Shown: piece by piece, positions 9,578 to 14,973 of the stretch
Layout: each line of letters begins with the position of its first letter
Numbering within the stretch: the first letter of the stretch is position 1
Assembly: GCF_004117935.1 (NCBI RefSeq)
Contig: NZ_SDOY01000038.1
Location: 1-40,872 of the forward strand
From: Streptomyces roseicoloratus
GTDB taxonomy: Bacteria; Actinomycetota; Actinomycetes; Streptomycetales; Streptomycetaceae
Length of the DNA stretch: 40,872 nt
Direction: 5' to 3'
The notes under the pieces: model-generated
Databases searched by the model: none
The model's input: only the letters and a program-made list of their open reading frames with translations
What the model was told of the DNA's origin: nothing
Translations under genes and position numbers: made by a program

Positions 9578-10747
9578 TCAGTCCGTCAGGCGGGCGTGGC
9601 GCGCGCGGAGTCCGGCCGCGCCGTCCGCCGTCAGACTGCCGTGGAGGCGCATCCGGGCGATGCCGCCGTCGGGGAAGGCGTCGAGGCGGACGTGGGTGAC
9701 GACGGCGTGCGCGGGGAGCGCGAACCGGTGGAGGGTGTCGGGCTGGAGGCGGGTGCGCGGAATGATCTCGAACCACTCGCCGGCTTCGCCGTCGCGGCCC
9801 TGGAGGGCGATCCAGCCGGCCGAGTTGCCCTTGAGGTAGGCGGTGTCGATCTCGACCGCGCGGACGGCGCCCTGGGCGGCGAGCCGGAAGCGTACCCAGT
9901 CGTGGGTGCCGCGGACCCGGCGGCGGCGGTTCTCCCAGCCGTCGTCCATCTTGCGGGAGGTGCCGGGCAGGATGATCTGGGTCGGCGAGGAGTAGAAGCG
10001 GTCGGAGGCGTCCTCGTACACACCGCCGTTGACCACGGCGATCAGGTCGAGGGTGCCGAGGACGGCGAGCCACTCGGGGTCGGGGACGACCTCGCCGTGC
10101 ACCCGGAGACGGGCGATGCCGCCGTCGGGGTGCTGGCGGAGCCGGACGTGGGTGTAGCGCCGCTCGGCGTCGACGGCGAAGCCGTTGGCGGCGTGGCCGC
10201 GGACGGGTGTGGGCGGGACGAGCTCCTCCCACTTCGCGTCGAGGAGCTCCTCGGGGCTCGGTGAGCCGTCGACGGCGGTGGCCTGGACGCTGACGCGCTG
10301 CGGGTAGTTGCCGCGGAAGTGGGCGGTGTCGACGACGATGCCGCGGATGACGCCGGGGGCGCCGAGGCGGACGATCGCCCAGTCGTGGTCCTCGGGCGAG
10401 GGGAACGGGTGGGCGGCGTCGGCGCCGCGGCGGCGCCGGGTCTCCCAGCCGTCCATGATCTTGCCCTTGTGGCCGAAGTGCTCGGGGTCGAAGACGGCGC
10501 GCTCGCGGACGAGCAGGTTCTCGCGCTCGGCGAAGAACTCGTCGTTGGCGGCGACGACTCCGGCGCCGAGGCGGCGGTCGGCGAGGTCGACGAGCTCGGT
10601 GAAGGGGAAGTCGCCGGCGCGGTAGTCGGCGTACGGGTCGCCTCCGGCGTAGGGGGCGGCGTCGTTGGCGTGCGGGTCGTCGGTGAGCGTCCCGGGTGCG
10701 TCGGGGGCGGTGGTGTCCTGGGTGGGGGCGTCGGCGTCGTGGCTCAT
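9578..10747 (-). CDS. alc: Allantoicase
   Basis: A 389-residue enzyme that hydrolyses allantoate to ureidoglycolate and urea in purine degradation. It consists of two homologous jelly-roll halves. Repeated signatures can be seen: MDGWETRRRR with DWAIVRLG in the first half and MDDGWENRRRR with DWVRFRLA in the second, each followed by a DTA(H/Y)(F/L)(R/K)GN segment. Residues 1-45 are an acidic, low-complexity extension. The ATG start has GAAGG just upstream. No other purine-degradation gene is in the window; allantoinase would be expected next to it in many streptomycetes. The promoter region overlaps the 3' end of the LysR gene and carries a 43-bp element shared with the second EamA gene. Confidence 0.92.
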   Translation of the reverse strand: MSHDADAPTQDTTAPDAPGTLTDDPHANDAAPYAGGDPYADYRAGDFPFTELVDLADRRLGAGVVAANDEFFAERENLLVRERAVFDPEHFGHKGKIMDGWETRRRRGADAAHPFPSPEDHDWAIVRLGAPGVIRGIVVDTAHFRGNYPQRVSVQATAVDGSPSPEELLDAKWEELVPPTPVRGHAANGFAVDAERRYTHVRLRQHPDGGIARLRVHGEVVPDPEWLAVLGTLDLIAVVNGGVYEDASDRFYSSPTQIILPGTSRKMDDGWENRRRRVRGTHDWVRFRLAAQGAVRAVEIDTAYLKGNSAGWIALQGRDGEAGEWFEIIPRTRLQPDTLHRFALPAHAVVTHVRLDAFPDGGIARMRLHGSLTADGAAGLRARHARLTD

Positions 10748-10780
10748 GCCTTCGACTGTGCCGCCGCACTTCCTCCCGGG

Positions 10781-10823
10781 TCCATCGAATGTTTTCGACG
10801 GTTGTCTTCAGCTCTGCTGAACG
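10781..10823 (-). promoter_or_regulatory. LysR-type operator candidate upstream of alc (copy A)
   Basis: This 43-bp stretch is 32/43 identical to 12828-12870 and, like it, ends exactly 33 nt before a start codon. It contains a perfect 6-3-6 dyad TTCAGC-TCT-GCTGAA (10807-10821), the T-N-A type typical of LysR boxes, and a second perfect dyad TCGAA-TGTT-TTCGA (10785-10798). The first dyad covers the LysR stop codon. It is a likely binding site for the adjacent LysR protein. Confidence 0.6.
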
Positions 10824-11740
10824 GTCTCGCGCTGTGCGGCGGCCTGCCGGAGCGCCGCCAGGACCTTGGCCACGGCGGGACCCTCCTCCGCCCCGCGCCG
10901 TACCGCCGCGACGACGTGGCGGCGCGGCTGGTCGGCGGAGAGCACCCGCATGACGACTCCGGAGCCCGCTCCCGTGCGCCGCTCGGCGGCGGCCATGCGG
11001 GGCACCAGGGCGACGCCCATCCCGGCCTCGACCAAGGCGAGGATCGCGGTCCAGCCGGCCGCGCTGTGCGCCTGCTCGGGCACGAAGCCGGCGGCCTCGC
11101 AGGCGGCGGTGGTGATCTCCGACCAGGGTCCGGAGCCGCCGAAGATCCAGGGCTCGGCGGAGAGGTCGGCGAGCCGCAGGCCCGGGGAGCCGGCGAGCGG
11201 GTGCCCGGCGGGCAGGGCGACGTCCAGCGGGTCGGCGAGCAGCGGCACCCGGCTGAACCGGGCGTCGCGGGCGGTGGGCGCGTGGGCGGCGAGCGACAGC
11301 GCCAGGTCGACCTCGCCGGCGGTGAGCAGCTCGTACGCCTCCGCCGCCTCGGCCTCGCGGATCCGGACGTCGAGCCCGGGATGGACGGGCCGCAGGGCCT
11401 GGACGGCGGGGACGACGAGCGCGGGCACGGCGGTGGAGAACGCGGCGACCCGCACCCGTCCGGCCTCGCCCCGCAGATAGCCGTCGAGCTCGGCCTCGGC
11501 CCGCTCCAGCTGCGCGAACACCGCCTCGGCGTGCCGCAGCACGAGGTGAGCGGCGTCGGTGAGCCGCACCCGCCGCCCCTGCGCCTCCAGAAGCGTCACG
11601 CCGAGCTGCCGGGAGAGGTTGGTGAGCTGCTGCGACACGGCCGAGGGCGTCATGAGCAGCGCCTCGGCGGCCGCGGTGACGGTCCCGCGGTCCCGCAGCG
11701 CCCGAAGGATCCGCAGCTTCCTGATGTCCCACTCGGTCAT
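10808..11740 (-). CDS. LysR family transcriptional regulator
   Basis: A 310-residue regulator. The N-terminal winged helix-turn-helix (about 1-60) reads LRALRDRGTVTAAAEAL followed by TPSAVSQQLTNL. Residues 90-300 form the periplasmic-binding-protein-like effector domain. I chose ATG at 11740 (MTEWDIRKL), 9 nt after GGTAGG; a TTG three codons earlier would leave no room for a ribosome binding site. The start lies 10 nt after the stop of the EamA gene upstream, so the two are very probably co-transcribed. The allantoicase gene follows 60 nt downstream on the same strand. The shared element before EamA and alc suggests this protein controls both. The effector is unknown. Confidence 0.9.
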   Translation of the reverse strand: MTEWDIRKLRILRALRDRGTVTAAAEALLMTPSAVSQQLTNLSRQLGVTLLEAQGRRVRLTDAAHLVLRHAEAVFAQLERAEAELDGYLRGEAGRVRVAAFSTAVPALVVPAVQALRPVHPGLDVRIREAEAAEAYELLTAGEVDLALSLAAHAPTARDARFSRVPLLADPLDVALPAGHPLAGSPGLRLADLSAEPWIFGGSGPWSEITTAACEAAGFVPEQAHSAAGWTAILALVEAGMGVALVPRMAAAERRTGAGSGVVMRVLSADQPRRHVVAAVRRGAEEGPAVAKVLAALRQAAAQRETVQQS

Positions 11741-11750
11741 GCAGCGCAAC

Positions 11751-12794
11751 CTACCGGGCCGAACTCAGCGCGACTCCGCCCAGGATCAGCGCCATGCAGG
11801 CGATGCCGGTCGCGCCGAGCCGTTCGCCGAGCAGGGCGTACGAGAGGAGGGCGACGCAGACGGGCTGGAGGTAGTAGACGGCGCCGGCGCGGGCGGCGCC
11901 GATGAGGGTGATCGCCTTGTTCCAGGCGAAGAACGCGACGGCGGAGGACATGACGCCGACGTACAGCAGGGGGCCGACGGTGCCGGTGGTGGCCGGGAAG
12001 CCGCCCTGGACGGCGACGGAGACCGCGTAGGCGGGCGCGAGCATCAGGGCGCCGAGCACGAAGGTCGTGAACAGGAAGGCCGGTCCGTCGATGCCGGCGG
12101 GCCTGCGCTTGAGCAGGGCGCTGTACGAGGCGAAGGACAGCGCCGCGGCGAACATCCACAGGTCGCCGGCGGCGAGGTCGACGGTGAGCGACCCCTTGCC
12201 GACGAGCAGGAGCACCCCGAGGGCGGCGGCCGACATCCCGAGGACGCGGCGGGCGCCGAGCCGTTCGCCGCCGAGCCGGGCGTACACCGCCATGATGACC
12301 GGCGAGGCGGCCATGATCATGCCCATGTTGCCGGCCGAGGTCGTGAGCCCGGCCTGGTGGACCAGGGTGTTGTAGAGGGCGACGCCGAACAGCGAGGCGA
12401 GGGCGACGAAACCGAGGTGACGGCGGATCAGCCGCCGCTGCCGCCAGAACGGGCGGGCGGCGAACGGGGCGACGGCGGCGAGGGCGATGATCCAGCGCCA
12501 GAAGACGGCCTGGACCGGTGGGACCGAGTCGGCCATGTCGCGCGTCGCGACGAAGCTGCCGGACCAGACGACGGTGGCGAGCAGTGCCAGCAGCACGCCG
12601 AGGCCGGCGCCCCGCGCGAGCTTCCTCGCGGGCGCCGGCCTCTCGGTGGTGGCGATGGTGGTGGTGCCTGTCGCAGCGGGTGCGGTGGCCGCAAGGGGGG
12701 CGGCCTGGGGGGTGGTCGGAAGGGGGGCGGCCTGGGGGGTGGTCGGAGGGATGGTCGGAGGGATGGTCGGGTGGCGGGCGGTGGTGGGGGTCAT
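11751..12794 (-). CDS. EamA/DMT family transporter (second of two)
   Basis: A 347-residue drug/metabolite-transporter-superfamily protein with about ten membrane segments from residue 70 on, made of two EamA repeats. The first begins with an LLATVVWSGSFVATRD-type start and the second with the FAAALSFASYSALLKR region. Such proteins usually export amino acids, metabolites or drugs; the substrate is not evident. Residues 1-60 are an unusual Thr/Pro/Ala extension encoded partly by tandem repeats. The start ATG at 12794 has GGTAGG upstream and is supported by the 33-nt spacing to the shared operator, which equals that of alc. Only 5 nt separate it from the preceding EamA gene, and LysR follows. 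Confidence 0.88.
   Translation of the reverse strand: MTPTTARHPTIPPTIPPTTPQAAPLPTTPQAAPLAATAPAATGTTTIATTERPAPARKLARGAGLGVLLALLATVVWSGSFVATRDMADSVPPVQAVFWRWIIALAAVAPFAARPFWRQRRLIRRHLGFVALASLFGVALYNTLVHQAGLTTSAGNMGMIMAASPVIMAVYARLGGERLGARRVLGMSAAALGVLLLVGKGSLTVDLAAGDLWMFAAALSFASYSALLKRRPAGIDGPAFLFTTFVLGALMLAPAYAVSVAVQGGFPATTGTVGPLLYVGVMSSAVAFFAWNKAITLIGAARAGAVYYLQPVCVALLSYALLGERLGATGIACMALILGGVALSSAR
12693..12770 (-). repeat. In-frame tandem repeats in the EamA N-terminus
   Basis: Two perfect 27-bp units (12693-12719, 12720-12746) followed by two perfect 12-bp units (12747-12758, 12759-12770). Both periods are multiples of three, so they add TTPQAAPL- and TIPP-type peptides to the cytoplasmic N-terminus without shifting the frame. 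Copy number probably varies among strains. Confidence 0.85.
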
Positions 12795-12799
12795 GCGGC

Positions 12800-13756
12800 C
12801 TACCGTCGCACCGCCTGAACCTCCAGGTCCATCGAAAGTTCCTGAGCGTTCTTTTCGGCTTCCCTGAACGATTCCACGGAGGCGGAGGCCGCCGGCTGCT
12901 TCGCCGGGGGGTTCAGCTGGCCGACCAGGGTGGCGCCGAAGGCGATCACCATGCCGAGGAGCTGGACCGGGCCGAGCGCCTGGCCGAGCGCGGCCCAGCC
13001 GATGACCGCGGCGGTGATCGGCGAGAGCGGGCCGAGCAGGGTCACCGAGGAGGCGCTGAGCCGCTCGATGCCGCGGAACCAGAGGAAGTACGAGATCGCG
13101 GTGTTGCCGAAGGCGAGGTACGCGTAACCGGCCAGGCTGCCGCCGGTCAGCGCGGGCGGCGCGCCTTCGAGCAGCAGGGCCGGCGGCAGGATGATGAGGC
13201 CGCCCGCGGTGAGCTGCCAGCCGGTGAGCGCGAGGGCGCCGACGCCCTCGGGGCGGCCCCAGCGCTTGGTGAAGACGGTGCCCGCCGACATCGACAGGGC
13301 GGAGAGCAGTCCGGCGACGACGCCGATGGTGTCGAGCGCCGCGTTCGCCTTGAGGACCACGAGGCTGACGCCGAAGGCGGCGGCGATGGCCGTGAGCAGG
13401 GACTTCACGGTGGGCTTGTCGCCGAGCAGGAGGGCTGCGAGGCCGACGACGAAGAGCGGACCGACCGAGCCGACCACGGCGGCGACACCACCGGGCAGGC
13501 GGTAGGCGGCCAGGAAGAGCAGCGGGAAGAAGGCGCCGATGTTGAGGCCGCCGAGGACCGCCGCCTTCCACCACCAGGCGCCCCGCGGCAGCTTGCGGGT
13601 GAGGGCCAGGAGCAGGAGCCCGGCGGGCAGGGCCCGCATCAGACCGGTGAAGAGCGGCCGGTCGGGCGGCAGGAACTCCGTGGTGACGTAGTAGGTCGAG
13701 CCCCAGGAGACCGGGGCGAGGGCGGTCAGGGCGATGGTGGCGGCCTTGCGGGACAT
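12800..13756 (-). CDS. EamA/DMT family transporter (first of two)
   Basis: A 318-residue membrane protein with ten predicted segments and two EamA halves (ALAPVSWGSTYYVTTEF near the start; GTVFTKRWGRPEGV at the join). Length and layout match RhtA/YdcZ-like exporters. The ATG at 13756 has a very strong ribosome binding site (AGGGGGGAA, 5 nt spacer), better than the upstream in-frame ATG at 13795. It is divergent from the MarR gene across the 15-bp repeat array and is therefore the likely MarR target. The C-terminal 30 residues are hydrophilic, and their codons carry copy B of the LysR-type element that serves the next gene. Confidence 0.9.
   Translation of the reverse strand: MSRKAATIALTALAPVSWGSTYYVTTEFLPPDRPLFTGLMRALPAGLLLLALTRKLPRGAWWWKAAVLGGLNIGAFFPLLFLAAYRLPGGVAAVVGSVGPLFVVGLAALLLGDKPTVKSLLTAIAAAFGVSLVVLKANAALDTIGVVAGLLSALSMSAGTVFTKRWGRPEGVGALALTGWQLTAGGLIILPPALLLEGAPPALTGGSLAGYAYLAFGNTAISYFLWFRGIERLSASSVTLLGPLSPITAAVIGWAALGQALGPVQLLGMVIAFGATLVGQLNPPAKQPAASASVESFREAEKNAQELSMDLEVQAVRR
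12828..12870 (-). promoter_or_regulatory. LysR-type operator candidate upstream of the second EamA gene (copy B)
   Basis: The counterpart of 10781-10823: TCCATCGAA and CTGAACG ends are conserved and 32 of 43 positions agree without gaps. Its dyads are less perfect than in copy A (TTCGGC-TTC-CCTGAA). It lies inside the 3' coding end of the first EamA gene and 33 nt before the second EamA start codon, implying an internal promoter for EamA-LysR. Confidence 0.55.
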
Positions 13757-13803
13757 GACGGTTCCCCCCTGCGCTGGACGGACCGGGCCGGGCACCCGGA
13801 CTG

Positions 13804-13953
13804 ACTTGGCGGTAATTAACTTAGCACTAAGCTACTTGCTGGCAAGCGGGTTAGCTGGAAGTGGCTTGAATGCGAGTCACTTGATGGTGAGTGACTTGGC
13901 GGTGAGTGACTTGTCGGTGAGTGACTTGGTGGTGAGTGACTTGCTTGCGAGTC
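13804..13953. repeat. 15-bp tandem repeat array in the EamA/MarR divergent promoter
   Basis: Ten units in exact 15-bp register, each beginning ACTTG or a variant (13804, 13819, 13834, 13849, 13864, 13879, 13894, 13909, 13924, 13939). The four at 13879-13938 are nearly identical, with consensus ACTTGNNGGTGAGTG; the outer ones have diverged. Most later units contain the near-palindrome AGT-S-ACT across the unit boundary. The array fills most of the space between the two start codons (13756 and 13980). Confidence 0.85.
13818..13846 (-). promoter_or_regulatory. Promoter with two palindromes for the first EamA gene
   Basis: Reading leftward, TTGCCA (complement of 13840-13845) and TAAGTT (complement of 13818-13823) are separated by 16 nt, a plausible vegetative promoter. 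Two perfect dyads overlap these hexamers: CTTAG-CA-CTAAG at 13820-13831 and CTTGC-TG-GCAAG at 13835-13846, centred 15 bp apart. That is a natural arrangement for MarR repression. Confidence 0.5.
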
Positions 13954-13979
13954 ACTCACCAGGCGGGGAAACTGGCGCC

Positions 13980-14477
13980 ATGGACAACCACGACGCCGTC
14001 GACGCCATCGCCGACCAGTGGGCCCGCGTGCGGCCCGACCTGGACAGCCTGCCCATGGTCGTGTTCGGCCGGATCTACCGGCTCGCGGCCGCCATGCGCG
14101 GCAAGGTGGACAAGGCCTACGGGCAGTACGGCGGGATGTCGCTCGGCGAGTTCGACGTGCTCGCGACGCTGCGCCGCTCGGGCGAGCCGTACACCCTCTC
14201 ACCCCGCGAGCTGACCGCCACGCTGATGATCACCACCGGCGGGATGACGGGCCGGCTCGACAAGCTGGAGCGGGCCGGACTGCTCACCCGCAGCCCCGAC
14301 CCGAACGACCGGCGCGGACTGCGGGTCACGCTCACCGAGGAGGGCCTGGAGCTGGTGGACCAGGCCGTGGGCGCCGGACTCGCCCAGCAGCGCGCGGCCC
14401 TGGAAGCGGCGCTCACCCCGGAGGAGGCGGAACAGCTCTCCGGGCTGCTGCGCAAGCTCCTCGCGACGACGGCCTGA
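13980..14477 (+). CDS. MarR family transcriptional regulator
   Basis: A 165-residue winged-helix regulator. The DNA-binding core runs from about residue 45 to 115: EFDVLATLRRSGEP, LTATLMITTGGMTGRLDKLE (recognition helix) and the wing RSPDPNDRRGLRVTLTEEG. MarR proteins bind palindromes as dimers and usually release them on binding a small aromatic ligand. I chose the ATG at 13980, preceded by GCGGGGA. The frame is open far upstream through the 15-bp array, which would add xSDLx pentapeptides; GTG/ATG codons at 13884-13932 are possible but unlikely starts. It is divergent from an EamA exporter gene, suggesting ligand-induced export. A 17-bp terminator follows. Confidence 0.9.
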   Translation: MDNHDAVDAIADQWARVRPDLDSLPMVVFGRIYRLAAAMRGKVDKAYGQYGGMSLGEFDVLATLRRSGEPYTLSPRELTATLMITTGGMTGRLDKLERAGLLTRSPDPNDRRGLRVTLTEEGLELVDQAVGAGLAQQRAALEAALTPEEAEQLSGLLRKLLATTA

Positions 14478-14529
14478 GGCGGGGACGCGGCGGGGACGTG
14501 CCGGGGCCGCGGCGGGGCGGGACCGGGCC

Positions 14530-14631
14530 GTCCGCCCGTACGGGGACCCTGTCCGCCCGTACGGAGACCCGTCCCCCGTACGGAGACCCCGTCCGCCCGT
14601 GCGAAGCCGGCGACGCCCCGTACGAAGACAC
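14530..14631. repeat. Degenerate 20-bp repeats downstream of marR
   Basis: About five units related to GTCCGCCCGTACGGAGACCC at 14530, 14551, 14571, 14591 and around 14613, the last two degraded. They lie in the 3' untranslated space between the MarR stop and the terminator. No coding sense was found. Confidence 0.6.
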
Positions 14632-14633
14632 GC

Positions 14634-14672
14634 GAGGGCGCCGCGCGGTGACGTGCACCGCGCGGCGCCCTC
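14634..14672. terminator. 17-bp bidirectional terminator between marR and the small membrane protein gene
   Basis: A perfect 17-bp inverted repeat (14634-14650 with 14656-14672) around loop ACGTG, between convergent genes. Confidence 0.9.
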
Positions 14673-14704
14673 GGTGAAGCAGGGTGAAGAAGAGGACCCG
14701 CGTC

Positions 14705-14953
14705 CTACTTGGCCTTGACGGCCTTGACGCGGTCCTTGGACCTGTCGAGCACCATCACCAGGCCGGCGATGACCAGGAACAGCGCGAGCGGGAGGGCCAC
14801 GAACAGACCGAGGGTCTCGACGACCTCCAGCTTGGGGGCCGGGTCGTCACCGTCGTCGCGGGTCAGCGCGAGCGCGGGGGACGACATGAGCAGCATCATC
14901 AGCGTCGTACCGGCCGCGACGGCGCCGGCGCGCAGGGCGTTCTTCTTGTCCAC
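14705..14953 (-). CDS. Small membrane protein, unknown function
   Basis: An 82-residue protein with two hydrophobic stretches. Residues about 8-30 look like a signal peptide or anchor (ALRAGAVAAGTTLMMLLMSS, ending PALAL). After an acidic linker (TRDDGDDPAPKLEVVET), residues 47-68 form a clear membrane helix, and the tail is short and basic (DRSKDRVKAVKAK). I do not recognise a named family, though similar small proteins occur beside malQ in streptomycetes as far as I recall. The GTG start at 14953 has no ribosome binding site. A TACTTT hexamer ends 6 nt before it, which is the geometry of a leaderless transcript. It lies 20 nt after the malQ stop. Confidence 0.6.
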   Translation of the reverse strand: MDKKNALRAGAVAAGTTLMMLLMSSPALALTRDDGDDPAPKLEVVETLGLFVALPLALFLVIAGLVMVLDRSKDRVKAVKAK

Positions 14954-14959
14954 GGTGCA

Positions 14960-14965
14960 AAAGTA
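14960..14965 (-). promoter_or_regulatory. -10 element of a possible leaderless promoter
   Basis: TACTTT (complement of 14960-14965) is followed by six bases and the GTG of the small membrane protein gene. No matching -35 hexamer is evident. The element lies just inside the spacer after the malQ stop. Confidence 0.35.
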
Positions 14966-14973
14966 GCGAACAC

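Noticed and set aside
10319..11905. 528-codon plus-strand frame opposite alc and LysR
   Set aside because: No family similarity; it crosses two well-supported minus-strand genes and a terminator-free junction.
13734..13979. N-terminal extension of MarR through the 15-bp array
   Set aside because: It would begin inside the EamA gene antisense; the ATG at 13980 has a ribosome binding site and gives a normal MarR length. Starts inside the array cannot be fully excluded.
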